Assembly (NCBI RefSeq): GCF_028680575.1
Contig: NZ_JAPCKI010000009.1
Span: 1-64,000 of the forward strand
Direction: 5' to 3'
Length of the DNA: 64,000 nt
Origin: Acidovorax benzenivorans
GTDB taxonomy: Bacteria > Pseudomonadota > Gammaproteobacteria > Burkholderiales > Burkholderiaceae_C
Of this stretch, positions 1 to 8,896 are shown piece after piece. Below the pieces are notes generated by a model. The model saw nothing but the letters and a program-made list of their open reading frames with translations, had not been told where the DNA came from and did not search any database. Each line of letters opens with the position of its first letter. Position 1 is the stretch's first letter. Both the position numbers and the translations under genes were made by a program.

Positions 1-178
1 AAACCCCGCAGGCGTCAACGAGGCAAACTATAGCTCGCTATCAATCAGGGCCCAGGCACTCAGCCAGTAGGTATTGGCCTGTTAGGCAGCGGGTAGCGAA
101 TGAACGGCAGCTATTGGAGGTGTGTTGTCCAACGTCGGGGCAGGGCCCTAAGCAGACGCCTGCGCAAGTCCCAAACGC

Positions 179-733
179 TCATCTTTCTTCCACCTGCTGC
201 GCTTCGTAGTACGAGCCACCTTCAACTGCTCCAGTTGCAAGAAAAATGGTAAAGGGGTGCCATGTGTCGTCGAACATCCACGCTTCGCCTCTCAACTCAC
301 CGCCATGAAGGGATAGATCGCGGAAGCCATCCCAAGAGATGCGGCGCGAGCGCCAAACGACGCCCCCGCCCCTTTGTCGAAGTTCAAAGTCTGTGGGACT
401 GCAAAGCAGCAGACATCCAGTGCTCGGTACTTCCAAAGCAGACTCAATGTCACCCCCGAACTCCTCAAGTAGCTCCCCGGTCACCGTGTTCACCCTGTAA
501 CCTTGGCCGCCTGCCAGCACATTTGCTTCAAGTCCCTTTCCATCCGCGAAGACGGCTGAAAACTTCGTGAGCCCTGGCTGGAAATTTCCAACCCAGCAGC
601 GGCTTTCGTCCGCGCAAAACTCTACGACCAGACCCTCGCGATGCTTACCTTGTCCGGTCGCACTGAATTGGTGCGGGAAATTGCCCACTCCAGGTAGTCC
701 GGGAAGAATTCTGGGAGCACTCAAAAATTCCAT
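179..733 (-). CDS. Uncharacterised 184-residue protein
   Basis: I do not recognise a named family. The 184-residue product has no signal peptide and no obvious membrane segment. It is rich in Gly, aromatic and short beta-prone stretches (for example GGQGYRVNTVTG and GAVEGGSYYEAQQ), and looks like a soluble all-beta or alpha/beta protein. It ends in TGA at the low-coordinate side. Its start lies 12 bases downstream of a 16-base motif (745-760) that is nearly repeated in front of the next minus-strand gene. Base composition is poorer in GC than the core genes, which suggests accessory DNA. Immunity-like or phage-neighbour roles are possible but unsupported. Confidence 0.6.
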   Translation of the reverse strand: MEFLSAPRILPGLPGVGNFPHQFSATGQGKHREGLVVEFCADESRCWVGNFQPGLTKFSAVFADGKGLEANVLAGGQGYRVNTVTGELLEEFGGDIESALEVPSTGCLLLCSPTDFELRQRGGGVVWRSRRISWDGFRDLSLHGGELRGEAWMFDDTWHPFTIFLATGAVEGGSYYEAQQVEER

Positions 734-816
734 ATGACGCCTATGTCCGCTTCTGGCCGGGCCCTGTCGCTAAGCGGAGTTGCTAGCGGAACCAAAGTGG
801 AAATTCGGAAACCGTA

Positions 817-1131
817 CTACGACCGCCGGGACATTGGTTGCTGCCGGATCTCTGCCCAGTACTCGTCGGCCACGTCCGCATCAATGTCTGGCTGAATATT
901 TGTCGCATAGAGTGCGTCTCTACCATCTCGACGCGGACCAGATATCCAATAGTGTTCACCAGTCTCGACGTCAAAGTAGTTTGACTTAAATCCAGTGCCT
1001 TTGAGGCTCTGAAACGCTTTGCCTTGGTAGTACAGAGTCGCTCCTGACTTCGACGCAGTCACGCGGCCGATTCGAGCAGGACCAGTCAGCCCGCCGGTCT
1101 TCGCCTCGATGTACATGATTCTGCTTTTCAT
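817..1131 (-). CDS. Conserved small hypothetical protein (104 aa)
   Basis: The 104-residue product opens with MKSRIMYIEAKTGGLTGPAR and continues with SNYFDVETGEHYWISGPRRD. This pattern belongs to a small conserved family that is widespread in Proteobacteria and has often been mislabelled as DXP synthase. It is far too short for that enzyme, has no thiamine-binding motif, and its function is unknown. The conserved residues point to a compact beta-rich domain. It is transcribed in the same direction as the gene at 179-733, and the motif at 1142-1157 lies about 10 bases ahead of its ATG. The two genes probably form an accessory pair. Confidence 0.72.
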   Translation of the reverse strand: MKSRIMYIEAKTGGLTGPARIGRVTASKSGATLYYQGKAFQSLKGTGFKSNYFDVETGEHYWISGPRRDGRDALYATNIQPDIDADVADEYWAEIRQQPMSRRS

Positions 1132-1436
1132 AACTCTGGAGGTCCGCTGTTGGCCGGATTCTGCCCCACGGAAAGGGACGCTAGCGGGCCCTGAGCAGAA
1201 GGTGGGTGTAACCTCCCTGTCAACGGGAGGCCAAAATGTGGCGCTGAAAGCGTGCCATATCTGACGAAGATGTGGCCCAGGTCGCCCCGCGTTGGCGCTC
1301 CTCCTTGTACGACCAGCCCAATCTGGCGGATATGCTCGGCGGGCTGCTCAGCAGCTTGCGTGACCATCTCCACCGCCTCGGAGGCTGGGGCCTAGGCCGC
1401 TGGGCCAAAACACGATTACAAAAGTAAAATCATTCC
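1132..1436. other. Intergenic stretch upstream of hrcA
   Basis: About 305 bases lie between a minus-strand hypothetical gene and hrcA. It carries the CCGGCCA-N2-AGCGGAC-type motif (1142-1157, read on the minus strand). A weak TAAAAT at 1424-1429 could serve as a -10 for hrcA. No CIRCE inverted repeat is visible. Short open frames here on both strands have no recognisable product and look like spurious or decayed coding sequence. Confidence 0.4.
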
Positions 1437-2429
1437 ATGCTCGATGACCGTGCCAAGTTGTTGCTCAAAGCCCTGGTCGAGCGTTACATCGCTGATGGGC
1501 AGCCCGTGGGCTCCCGGACCCTTTCTCGTGCGTCTGGGCTGGATTTGTCGCCAGCCACGATCCGAAACGTCATGGCGGACCTCGAAGAGTTGGGGTTGAT
1601 TGCGAGTCCACATACTTCTGCTGGCCGTATTCCTACCGCGCGTGGATACCGATTGTTTGTGGACACCATGTTGACGGTGCAGCGAGAGTCTGTCATGCCG
1701 CCACAACTGGCCCCAGAGCAGCCCCAAAAGGTCATTGCAAACGCCGCGCAGCTGCTGTCCAACCTCTCTCAGTTCGTCGGTGTGGTCATGGCGCCTCGGC
1801 GCACCTCGGTATTTCGCCACATCGAGTTTCTGCGACTCTCTGAAAAGCGGTTTCTGGTCATCATCGTGTCTCCGGAGGGCGACGTACAGAATCGTGTGAT
1901 CTTTACTGAGGTGGACCACTCGCAGTCACAACTGGTGGAGGCTTCCAACTTTCTGAATGCGCATTACGCGGGGCTTGCGATGGAGCGGGTGCGAGAGCGC
2001 CTGAAGTCCGAGGTCGATGTGCTGCGTGGAGAGATCGCATCGCTCATGCAGGCTGCGGTCAACGTGGGTTCCGAGGCGCAGGATGAGGTGGTGATTTCAG
2101 GTGAGCGCAACCTCCTGTCAGTCAGCGACTTCTCCAGTGATATGGGCAATCTGCGCAGGGCATTCGACTTGTTCGAGCAGAAGACACAGATTCTTCGCCT
2201 TCTGGACATTTCCAGCCAGGCCGAGGGGGTGCGCATCTACATCGGTGGAGAGAGCCAGGTGGTGCCATTTGAAGAGCTTTCGATTGTGAGCTCTCCCTAC
2301 GAGGTCGATGGCAAGGTGGTGGGAACGCTGGGGGTGATAGGCCCTACGCGCATGCCCTACGATCGCATGATTCAGATCGTGGACATCACCTCCAAGCTGG
2401 TGTCCAACGCCCTCAGTCATCGCAAGTAA
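1437..2429 (+). CDS. hrcA: Heat-inducible transcription repressor HrcA
   Basis: HrcA represses class I heat-shock genes (groESL, dnaK) by binding CIRCE elements, and GroEL keeps it active. The 330-residue length is normal. The N-terminal winged-helix region (about residues 1-80) has the family features: [20 protein letters not shown], the SRTLSR stretch, the recognition-helix region [16 protein letters not shown], and [16 protein letters not shown]. The C-terminal part contains the GAF-like and dimerisation domains, ending in [20 protein letters not shown]. The ATG is chosen because the family begins almost directly at this helix; the Shine-Dalgarno sequence is weak. The gene stands alone, followed by tRNA genes on the same strand. 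Confidence 0.96.
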   Translation: MLDDRAKLLLKALVERYIADGQPVGSRTLSRASGLDLSPATIRNVMADLEELGLIASPHTSAGRIPTARGYRLFVDTMLTVQRESVMPPQLAPEQPQKVIANAAQLLSNLSQFVGVVMAPRRTSVFRHIEFLRLSEKRFLVIIVSPEGDVQNRVIFTEVDHSQSQLVEASNFLNAHYAGLAMERVRERLKSEVDVLRGEIASLMQAAVNVGSEAQDEVVISGERNLLSVSDFSSDMGNLRRAFDLFEQKTQILRLLDISSQAEGVRIYIGGESQVVPFEELSIVSSPYEVDGKVVGTLGVIGPTRMPYDRMIQIVDITSKLVSNALSHRK

Positions 2430-2479
2430 GCCCCTACAATACGGCGCTTGCCCCGTTGTATAGCGCTGGAGCATGGCTT

Positions 2480-2556
2480 GGGGCGTTAGCTCAGTTGGTT
2501 AGAGCAGAGGACTCATAATCCTTTGGTCGTTGGTTCAAGTCCAACACGCCCTACCA
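2480..2556 (+). tRNA. tRNA with CAU anticodon (Met elongator or lysidine-Ile2)
   Basis: The 77-base cloverleaf includes an encoded CCA. The acceptor stem GGGGCGT pairs with ACGCCCT with one G-T wobble. The D-arm is GCTC/GAGC. The anticodon stem GAGGA/TCCTT encloses loop CTCATAA, so the anticodon is CAT. The T-arm contains GGTTCAAGTCC. An elongator tRNA-Met and a tRNA-Ile2 (read as AUA after lysidine modification of C34) share this anticodon. The variable and T-arm sequence (TTGGTCGTTGGTTCAAGTCCA) is reminiscent of E. coli Ile2, but identity cannot be settled by eye. Confidence 0.93.
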
Positions 2557-2717
2557 CCCTCGCTTGCTGGGTGGACCAACAAACGACGTGTTTTGTCATT
2601 CAAATCACTCCGTTTGTTTTTGGAGCCCTCAGAGTGCATTACAATCTCGGCTTGCGCTGAATTGACTGGCTGGTTGAATGTCTCTGAATAGGGATGCAAT
2701 CAGGAAGAAAGCAGATT

Positions 2718-2747
2718 TTGAGGGTCGCCAAAAAATCATGCTATAAT
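2718..2747 (+). promoter_or_regulatory. Sigma-70 promoter of the tRNA-Arg gene
   Basis: The -35 is TTGAGG (2718-2723), followed by an 18-base spacer and a perfect -10 TATAAT (2742-2747). The predicted start is near 2754, four bases before the mature tRNA 5' end. Confidence 0.75.
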
Positions 2748-2757
2748 TCAAAGCTTA

Positions 2758-2834
2758 GCGGCTGTAGCTCAGCTGGATAGAGTACTTGGCTACGAACCAA
2801 GGGGTCGTGGGTTCGATTCCTGCCAGCCGCACCA
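2758..2834 (+). tRNA. tRNA-Arg (ACG)
   Basis: The 77-base cloverleaf includes an encoded CCA: acceptor GCGGCTG/CAGCCGC, D-arm GCTC/GAGT, anticodon stem TTGGC/ACCAA with loop CTACGAA (anticodon ACG), and T-arm GTGGGTTCGATTCCTGC. It decodes CGN Arg codons after A34 deamination. It has its own promoter just upstream and a strong terminator seven bases downstream, so it is a monocistronic unit. Confidence 0.97.
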
Positions 2835-2840
2835 ATGTTT

Positions 2841-2872
2841 AAAGCCTGCAATCGCGAGATTGCAGGCTTTTT
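2841..2872 (+). terminator. Intrinsic terminator of the tRNA-Arg gene
   Basis: A perfect 13-bp stem (AAAGCCTGCAATC at 2841-2853 with its complement at 2858-2870) is closed by a GCGA tetraloop and runs into a T-tract. Confidence 0.9.
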
Positions 2873-2913
2873 CATTTGTCCAGGCGTATTGCGCCGATTG
2901 GAGAGTTCTGGCG

Positions 2914-3480
2914 ATGAGCAAGGCTTTTACCAAGGAAACAGACGGTGCCGACGATGACGAGGGGTTGGCATTGCCTCCTTTGCCGCCGGGTGGCAAAAAT
3001 TACATCACGCCGTCCGGGTATGCGCGTCTGAGGGGGGAGTTGTTGGACCTTATCGACAACGAGCGGCCAAAGATCGTGGATGTGGTGCACTGGGCCGCCA
3101 GCAACGGAGATCGGTCTGAGAACGGCGACTATCTTTACGGCAAGAAGCGCTTGCGCGAGATTGATCGGCGCATCCGTTTCTTGACCAAGCGGCTGGAGAT
3201 CGCCGAGGTTGTGGACCCCAGTTTGCACGCGGGTAGCGAACAAGTCTTTTTTGGGGCTACCGTGACCTACTCGGACGACGAGGATGGTGAGCGCACGATC
3301 ACCATCATGGGCATCGACGAGGCCGACAGCCGCATGGGGCAGGTCAGCTGGATTTCACCTGTTGCCCGGGCACTGCTGAAGGCCCGTGTCGGTGATGAAG
3401 TGCAGTTACCAACACCAGGCGGGGCGCGCCATCTCGAGGTGGTGGCGGTGCAATACCCACCCCGTGGCGCCGTAGCGTAG
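2914..3480 (+). CDS. greB: Transcription elongation factor GreB
   Basis: GreB rescues backtracked RNA polymerase by inserting its coiled coil into the secondary channel and stimulating transcript cleavage. The product is 188 residues. After an acidic N-terminal extension, the region from YITPSGYARLRGEL to FLTKRLEIAEVVDP forms the antiparallel coiled coil. The acidic tip is seen in NGDRSENGDY. The C-terminal FKBP-like domain contains QVSWISPVARALL and GDEVQLPTPGG. The ATG at 2914 is preferred over an upstream in-frame start at 2860 because the latter lies inside the tRNA terminator; GGAGAG at 2900-2905 gives a good ribosome-binding site. GreB is favoured over GreA by the YGKKRLREIDRRIRFL helix. 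Confidence 0.95.
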   Translation: MSKAFTKETDGADDDEGLALPPLPPGGKNYITPSGYARLRGELLDLIDNERPKIVDVVHWAASNGDRSENGDYLYGKKRLREIDRRIRFLTKRLEIAEVVDPSLHAGSEQVFFGATVTYSDDEDGERTITIMGIDEADSRMGQVSWISPVARALLKARVGDEVQLPTPGGARHLEVVAVQYPPRGAVA

Positions 3481-3550
3481 CCATTGCAAACAGTGACGGC
3501 CCGCACCCCACCTTCAGTGATCCCGGGACTTGATGTGCAGTTCCGGTGCG

Positions 3551-5830
3551 TTAGGGTTGTGGCGTGATCCGGGCAGCGCGCAGCACAGCCTGCGTGCGGC
3601 GCAGGTTGCGCAGTGCCAGCTCCAGATGGGCCTGGTCGCGTACCGCCACGATGAACCGCAGGTCCGTAGTGTCCAAAGCAGCTTCATCATCCATGTCCAC
3701 ATGGGTGATGTCGGCCTCTGAATTGGCAAGCTCTGCTGCCACACGTGCCAGCACCCCTTTGCCGTTGTTCACCGTAACGACAACGCCCGTCTCGAACATG
3801 CGGGTGGGCTCGTCCGACCAGTCCACAGCAATGAACCGTTCGCTGTCTTTGTGTTGCAGTCGCTTGGCGACGCTGCAATGAGCGTTGTGGACCACCAGCC
3901 CCTCGCCGCGGCCCAGATAACCTACGATGCTGTCGCCCGGCACCGGGCGGCAGCAGGTGGCGTATTGCACGGAGGCGTTCTCGCTACCGTCCAGGGTCAC
4001 AGCGCCTTGCGACAGGGTTTCGTGTGATGTGTAGCGCTCGCGGGTCATGAGCAGGGCATCTGGGCGGTGTCCGTGCTCAGACATCAGAACCATGAGCCGC
4101 TTGGCTACGATGCTGGCAATGCGCTTGCCCAAGCCCAGGTCGGTCATCAGCTCGCTGCGCGAGCGGTTGCCGGTGAACCGCAACAGTTTGTCCCACAGCG
4201 GTTGCGTCTCTGCGTTGACGGGGGGCAACTGCTCCAAGCCTTCGGCGCGAATGGCTTGGGTCAACAGCTTTTCTCCCAGCCCCTCAGACTCTGTTTGGGC
4301 CAAGGTTTTGAGGTAGTGGCGAATCTTGGAGCGGGCACGGCCCGTACGCACAAAGCCCAGCCAAGCGGGGTTGGGTGTGGAGACGGGGGCGGTGATGATT
4401 TCCACCACGTCCCCGTTCTTAAGTTCGGTGCGCAGCGGGACCTGCTCGTTGTTGATTTTGGCTGCCGTGGTGCGGTCGCCCACATTGCTGTGAATGGCGT
4501 AGGCAAAGTCCACCACGGTGGCGCCACGCGGCAACGCCATGATCTGGCTTTTGGGCGTAAAGACGTAGACCGCATCGGGGAACAGATCCACCTTGACGTG
4601 GTCCCAGAACTCTGCCGCATCCCGGGTTTCGTTCTGGATGTCCAGCAACGATTGCAGCCACTTGGTTCCAAGGCGCTCGGCAGCGGTGCCTTCCCCATCC
4701 TGGGCTTTGTACAGCCAGTGCGCTGCCACACCAGCTTCGGCAATCACGTGCATTTCATCGGTGCGCATCTGGAACTCGATGTTCACGCCCGAGGGGCCTA
4801 CCAGGGTGGTGTGCAGTGACTGGTAGCCGTTGAGCTTGGCAATGGCAATATGGTCCTTGAACTTGCCAGGCACTGGCTTGTACATCTGGTGCAGCACGCC
4901 CAGGGCGGTGTAGCAGTCGGTCACTGTCGGCACGATGACCCGAAAGCCGTAGATGTCTGTCACCTGGGCAAAGCTCAGGTGCTTGAGGTCCATCTTCTGA
5001 TAGATGGCATAGAGCGTTTTTTCACGGCCGGCAAGCCGCACCTTCATGCCGATCTTGGAGAAGGCGGCATCCACTTCGACCTGTACCTTTTGAACCAGAT
5101 CGCGCCGACGGTTCCTGGATTTGTTGACCGCCTTGGCCAGAGTGGCGTAGCGCCAGGGGTGCAGATGCCGGAAGGCCAGATCCTGCAGTTCGCGGTAGGT
5201 CTGGTTCAGGCCCAGGCGGTGGGCGATGGGTGCATAGATTTCCAGCGTTTCGGACGAGATGCGGCCCCACTTGCTGCGCGGCATATCCGACAGCGTGCGC
5301 ATGTTGTGGGTGCGATCAGCCAGTTTGATGAGGATGACGCGCACATCACGCGCCATGGCCAGCAGCATTTTGCGAAACGACTCGGCCTGGTTCTCTTCGC
5401 GGGTGTTGAACTGCAGTTTGTCCAGTTTGGTAAGACCGTCCACCAGTTCGGCCACCGGGGCTCCAAACCGATCGATCAGGTCGGCTTTGGTCACGCCGCA
5501 GTCTTCCATGGCGTCGTGCAGTAGCGCTGCCATCAGGGCCTGGGCGTCCAGCTTCCACTCCGCACACTGTGCGGCCACTGCAATGGGGTGGGTGATGTAG
5601 GGCTCACCGCTGTTGCGCAGTTGCCCCAGGTGGGCTTCGTCGGCAAAACGGTATGCCTGGCGCACCTGCTCGATGCTGACGGCATCTAGGTAGTCCAAGC
5701 TGTCGGTCAGTGCGGCGAAGCTGGCCGCAGCCGCATTGGCGGCCGCAGCGGCTGCCGAGAGATTGCCTGTCGGGGACGGTTCACCCGGCCGGGGCTGCGT
5801 TGCAGAAGGTGAATTGAGCACCGCGTTCAT
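3551..5830 (-). CDS. spoT: Bifunctional (p)ppGpp synthetase/hydrolase SpoT
   Basis: This long RelA/SpoT homologue (759 residues) makes and degrades the stringent-response alarmone. The HD hydrolase domain (about residues 60-220) is intact, with H81, the HD pair at 105-106 in LLHDAMEDC, and ADRTHNM at 171-177, so hydrolysis should be active. The synthetase domain (about 260-375) contains DIYGFRVIV and NGYQSLHTTL. The charge motif at 323-326 is KFKD, the basic RXKD-like form of bifunctional enzymes rather than the acidic EXDD form of monofunctional RelA. A TGS domain (about 417-480) and a C-terminal ACT domain (about 680-755, from FETGVVVTVNNGKGVLARVA) follow. An Ala-rich N-terminal tail precedes the HD domain. 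It lies downstream of rpoZ on the same strand, with a terminator between them. Confidence 0.95.
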   Translation of the reverse strand: MNAVLNSPSATQPRPGEPSPTGNLSAAAAAANAAAASFAALTDSLDYLDAVSIEQVRQAYRFADEAHLGQLRNSGEPYITHPIAVAAQCAEWKLDAQALMAALLHDAMEDCGVTKADLIDRFGAPVAELVDGLTKLDKLQFNTREENQAESFRKMLLAMARDVRVILIKLADRTHNMRTLSDMPRSKWGRISSETLEIYAPIAHRLGLNQTYRELQDLAFRHLHPWRYATLAKAVNKSRNRRRDLVQKVQVEVDAAFSKIGMKVRLAGREKTLYAIYQKMDLKHLSFAQVTDIYGFRVIVPTVTDCYTALGVLHQMYKPVPGKFKDHIAIAKLNGYQSLHTTLVGPSGVNIEFQMRTDEMHVIAEAGVAAHWLYKAQDGEGTAAERLGTKWLQSLLDIQNETRDAAEFWDHVKVDLFPDAVYVFTPKSQIMALPRGATVVDFAYAIHSNVGDRTTAAKINNEQVPLRTELKNGDVVEIITAPVSTPNPAWLGFVRTGRARSKIRHYLKTLAQTESEGLGEKLLTQAIRAEGLEQLPPVNAETQPLWDKLLRFTGNRSRSELMTDLGLGKRIASIVAKRLMVLMSEHGHRPDALLMTRERYTSHETLSQGAVTLDGSENASVQYATCCRPVPGDSIVGYLGRGEGLVVHNAHCSVAKRLQHKDSERFIAVDWSDEPTRMFETGVVVTVNNGKGVLARVAAELANSEADITHVDMDDEAALDTTDLRFIVAVRDQAHLELALRNLRRTQAVLRAARITPQP

Positions 5831-5872
5831 GCCTTAAATGTAGCGCGGGACTGCGCCAGAGGACTTCCGGGC

Positions 5873-5900
5873 AAAAAAAAGCACCGCTGGCGCGGTGCTT
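5873..5900 (-). terminator. Intrinsic terminator between rpoZ and spoT
   Basis: Read on the minus strand, a 9-bp stem (AAGCACCGC/GCGGTGCTT, 5879-5900) with a 4-base loop is followed by a run of eight T. It should end or attenuate the gmk-rpoZ transcript before spoT. Confidence 0.85.
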
Positions 5901-5927
5901 TGGGGTGGGCGTTGCCCAGAAAGACGT

Positions 5928-6131
5928 TCAACCGGGAACCTTCTTGAGCATCTCCAGGCCCACTTTGCCTTCGGCGATTTCGCGCAAGGCGGTCACGGCG
6001 GGCTTGTTGCGGCTTTCGATGCGGGGGGCGTGGCCCTGGCTCAGCATGCGGGCGCGGTACGTGGCGGCCAACACAAGCTGGAAGCGGTTGGGGATCTTTT
6101 CCAGACAGTCTTCTACGGTGATGCGTGCCAT
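5928..6131 (-). CDS. rpoZ: RNA polymerase omega subunit
   Basis: Omega binds beta-prime, helps RNA polymerase assembly, and forms part of the ppGpp site. At 67 residues it has the short betaproteobacterial length. The diagnostic sequence [20 protein letters not shown] and YRARMLSQG are present, followed by [17 protein letters not shown]. It sits 16 bases downstream of gmk on the same strand, the common gmk-rpoZ-spoT order, although here a strong hairpin separates rpoZ from spoT. Confidence 0.97.
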   Translation of the reverse strand: MARITVEDCLEKIPNRFQLVLAATYRARMLSQGHAPRIESRNKPAVTALREIAEGKVGLEMLKKVPG

Positions 6132-6147
6132 CGTTTACTCCGGGGAT

Positions 6148-6768
6148 TCAGGTGATATTGAGCGACTGGAAGGTGTCAGCACGGGCGCGGCGCTGGGCGG
6201 CGTACTTGAGTCGCTGGGCGTGAACTACGGCTTTCAGGTCGAAAAGCGCGCGCTCAAACAACTCATTGATTATAACGAAGTCGAATTTGCTGACCTCGGC
6301 CATCTCAGTAGCCGCGTTTTTGAGGCGCACCTCAATGACGTCTGCAGAGTCTTCGCCCCGGCGCTCCAGTCTTGAGCGCAGCTCTTCCCAACTGGGGGGG
6401 AGGATGAACACCAGCACCGCATTGGCAAAGGCCTGTTTGATCTGCAGCGCACCCTGGAAGTCGATTTCCAGAATCACATCCGAGCCTTGGGCAATGCGTT
6501 CTTCGATGGCCTTCTTGGATGTGCCATAGCGGTTGCCGTGCACATGGGCCCATTCGACAAACGCATTGCCTTGCACCATGGCGTCAAACTCGGACTCCGA
6601 CGCGAAGAAGTATTCGCGGCCATGCTTTTCCTGGCCGCGGGGCGCACGGGTGGTGTGAGAGATGGAGGGGTGGACATGCGAGTCCAGCTCCAGCAAGGCC
6701 TTGACCAGGCTGGACTTGCCGGCACCACTGGGGGCCGCCACTACGATAAGGTTTCCTGGATAGTCCAT
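6148..6768 (-). CDS. gmk: Guanylate kinase
   Basis: Guanylate kinase phosphorylates GMP/dGMP to GDP/dGDP with ATP. The 206-residue protein has the P-loop APSGAGKSS (about residues 12-20). The GMP-binding region contains [21 protein letters not shown], with the usual Tyr and Arg residues. The lid and adenine region contain [19 protein letters not shown]. Length and motif order are standard. It is followed closely by rpoZ, and yicC lies directly upstream on the same strand, giving the conserved yicC-gmk-rpoZ block. Confidence 0.97.
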   Translation of the reverse strand: MDYPGNLIVVAAPSGAGKSSLVKALLELDSHVHPSISHTTRAPRGQEKHGREYFFASESEFDAMVQGNAFVEWAHVHGNRYGTSKKAIEERIAQGSDVILEIDFQGALQIKQAFANAVLVFILPPSWEELRSRLERRGEDSADVIEVRLKNAATEMAEVSKFDFVIINELFERALFDLKAVVHAQRLKYAAQRRARADTFQSLNIT

Positions 6769-6782
6769 GGTTGATGTGCGCC

Positions 6783-6806
6783 AGGCGCTATCAAAAAATG
6801 AGTTTT
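6783..6806. repeat. Partial copy of the GATAGC-type intergenic repeat
   Basis: GGCGCTATCAAAAAATGAG between gmk and yicC matches one arm (GCTATCAAAAAT) of the dispersed repeat seen in fuller form elsewhere in the window. Only one arm is clear. Confidence 0.4.
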
Positions 6807-7722
6807 ATTCGATATTTTGCACTTGCTCGCGCATCTGCTCGATCAGCACCTTCATGTCCACGCTGATGCGCGTCAGGTCCAGGGCGGCAGACTTGGAGCC
6901 CAGCGTGTTGGCTTCGCGGTGTAACTCCTGGATCAGGAAATCCAGGCGTTTGCCCACTTCGCCACCTTTTTTCAGCAGGCGCTCGATTTCATCCAGGTGC
7001 GAATCCAGCCGCGTGATCTCTTCTGCCACGTCGATGCGGATGGCAAACGCTGTGGCTTCGGTCAAGGCGCGGTCACGGGCAGCCTCGGGCAGGGTGGCGC
7101 CGTCGGTGAGGGCCATGGCCTCTTTCCAGCGTTCCATGAAGCGCAGGCGTTGCTGCTCCACCAGCAGCGGAACCATGGGTACGGCTTGTTCGGCCAAGGC
7201 GCGCAGCTGCTTGACGCGGTCCAGCAGCATCGTCGCCAGACGCTTGCCCTCGCGTTCGCGGGCGGCCAGCAAGGCGGTCAGGGCTTCTTCGGCCAGAGCA
7301 GGGATGGCCTCGCTCCAGTCCTCGGTGCCAGAGTGCGCATTGGCGCACAGGCGCAGCGCGTCAGCTACGGTAAGGGGGGCGGCCGTGGGCAGCCAAGCCT
7401 TGACCGAGTCTTGCAGCGAGTTGAGCCGCTGCAACAACCGTGCGGGCGGGTCTTGCAGACTGTTGTTGTCGTCTGAATCGAGGGCGGCTCGCACTTCGAC
7501 CTTGCCACGCTTCAGGCGTGCCGTAAGTAGGCTGCGCAGCGTGGGTTCCATGGCGCGCAGCTCGTCGGGCAGGCGGAACGACAGGTCTAGAAAGCGGCTG
7601 TTGACGGATCGGATTTCCAGTCCCAGCCTGCGCGTCTGGGGGGCGCGGGCGTCGGTTTCAGCGCCAGTGGCAGATGCGCCATGCTGTGCGCTGGCGTATC
7701 CGGTCATGCTGTAAACTGGCAT
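6805..7722 (-). CDS. yicC: YicC-family endoribonuclease
   Basis: YicC proteins are conserved next to gmk; the E. coli member has been described as an endoribonuclease. The 305-residue product starts with MPVYSMTGYASAQ, the family signature. The N-terminal domain includes LEIRSVNSRFLDLSFRLP and RGKVEVR. The C-terminal DUF1732 region contains RIDVAEEITRLDSHLDEIER, KGGEVGKRLDFLIQELHREA and SVDMKVLIEQMREQVQNIE. It is transcribed toward gmk, with a divergent kinase gene upstream. Confidence 0.93.
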   Translation of the reverse strand: MPVYSMTGYASAQHGASATGAETDARAPQTRRLGLEIRSVNSRFLDLSFRLPDELRAMEPTLRSLLTARLKRGKVEVRAALDSDDNNSLQDPPARLLQRLNSLQDSVKAWLPTAAPLTVADALRLCANAHSGTEDWSEAIPALAEEALTALLAAREREGKRLATMLLDRVKQLRALAEQAVPMVPLLVEQQRLRFMERWKEAMALTDGATLPEAARDRALTEATAFAIRIDVAEEITRLDSHLDEIERLLKKGGEVGKRLDFLIQELHREANTLGSKSAALDLTRISVDMKVLIEQMREQVQNIE

Positions 7723-7797
7723 TGGACTTTTTGATGGTTGCTTGCGATCCGGCGATTATCCGGGTTCCGCCCTACCCCCGAGTCATCTTCGCAAAAT

Positions 7798-8814
7798 ATG
7801 TCAAAAATCAAACCGGCCCCCTTGCCGCCCGATACCGCGATTGGCGGCTACCGTGTGGTGCGCCGGTTGTCCTCCGGTGGTTTTGGTGTGGTCTATCTGG
7901 CCCTCGACGCCGAAGGCCAGCAAGTGGCCATCAAGGAGTACCTTCCCTCGTCCCTGGCCACCCGCGCTCCTGGCGAGCTGCTTCCGAAGGTGCCGTCAGA
8001 AAAGCTCTCGCTGTATCGCCTGGGGCTCAAAAGCTTCTTTGAAGAAGGGCGCTCACTGGCCCAAATCTCGCACGCATCGGTGGTCAGCGTGCTCAACTTC
8101 TTCCGCGAGAACGAAACCGTCTACATGGTGATGAACTACCTGGAGGGCGGGACCCTGCAGGACTTCATCATCACCGCGCGCGACCTCAAGACGCAGAAGG
8201 TGTTCCGAGAGTCCACCATCCGCTCGCTGTTTGACGAGGTGCTGCGTGGGCTGCGCATCGTGCACCAGCACAAGATGCTGCACCTGGACATCAAGCCCGC
8301 CAACATTTTCATTACCGACGACAACAAGGCGGTGATGATCGACTTTGGTGCCGCGCGCGAGGTGCTGAGCAAAGAGGGCAACTTCATCCGCCCCATGTAC
8401 ACCCCCGGATTTGCTGCCCCGGAGATGTACCGGCGCGACTCGCAGATGGGGCCGTGGACCGACATCTATGCCATCGGCGCCTGCATCTACGCCTGCATGC
8501 AGGGCTTTCCGCCCAACGAGGCGCCGCAGCGGGTGGACAAGGACCGCCTGTCACTGGCCCTGACCAAGTTGCGCGGCGTGTATTCTGACAACCTCATTGA
8601 GGTGGTGGAGTGGTGCATGGCGCTCGATCCGCTGTCTCGGCCCCAGTCGGTGTTTGCCTTGCAAAAGGAACTCAGTCGCGAGGGTGAGCGCCGCTACACC
8701 AAGCTCACCGTGGCCGAGAAAATGCGGTTGCAACTCGACACCCTGGTGTCAGACACCAAGAAGAATGTGCAGAAGGTGGGTGAAGCCACCGGTATCGGAG
8801 CCAAGCCCAAATGA
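7798..8814 (+). CDS. Hanks-type Ser/Thr protein kinase
   Basis: The 338-residue product is a single cytoplasmic kinase domain with no membrane segment or PASTA repeats. Visible motifs are the Gly-rich loop LSSGGFGVVYLA (residues 24-35), VAIK with K46, catalytic-loop HLDIKPAN with D164, and DFG at 182-184. The usual HRD is HLD, so this is a non-RD kinase and may not depend on activation-loop phosphorylation. The peptide-binding stretch has YTPGFAAPEMY. The ATG at 7798 is chosen because the domain starts soon after; a TTG 60 bases upstream is possible but reads through the promoter region. It pairs with the PP2C phosphatase gene 82 bases downstream, an obvious writer and eraser couple of unknown target. 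Confidence 0.9.
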   Translation: MSKIKPAPLPPDTAIGGYRVVRRLSSGGFGVVYLALDAEGQQVAIKEYLPSSLATRAPGELLPKVPSEKLSLYRLGLKSFFEEGRSLAQISHASVVSVLNFFRENETVYMVMNYLEGGTLQDFIITARDLKTQKVFRESTIRSLFDEVLRGLRIVHQHKMLHLDIKPANIFITDDNKAVMIDFGAAREVLSKEGNFIRPMYTPGFAAPEMYRRDSQMGPWTDIYAIGACIYACMQGFPPNEAPQRVDKDRLSLALTKLRGVYSDNLIEVVEWCMALDPLSRPQSVFALQKELSREGERRYTKLTVAEKMRLQLDTLVSDTKKNVQKVGEATGIGAKPK

Positions 8815-8896
8815 ACCAGACGCACGCAATGCGGGTTCGGGCGAGGCACATGTCCATGGATGGCGCCCAGGTGCATCCTTGTTTGCGTGAGTCCTT

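Noticed and set aside
81..133. Integron-like GTTAGGC and GTCCAAC core sites next to the first hypothetical gene
   Set aside because: The order is reversed relative to an attC site and the spacing is only about 50 bases. No integrase or second site was found.
1128..1373. 81-codon minus-strand frame upstream of hrcA
   Set aside because: It has no recognisable domain or clear start signals, overlaps the leader motif of the next gene and looks like chance coding.
2435..2460. TACAAT after hrcA as a -10 box for the CAU tRNA
   Set aside because: The sequence is part of a TACAATACGG/CCGTTGTA hairpin and has no -35 partner. Promoter status could not be supported.
2554..2574. CCACCC/GGGTGG hairpin after the CAU tRNA as a terminator
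   Set aside because: It overlaps the CCA end of the tRNA and no T-run follows.
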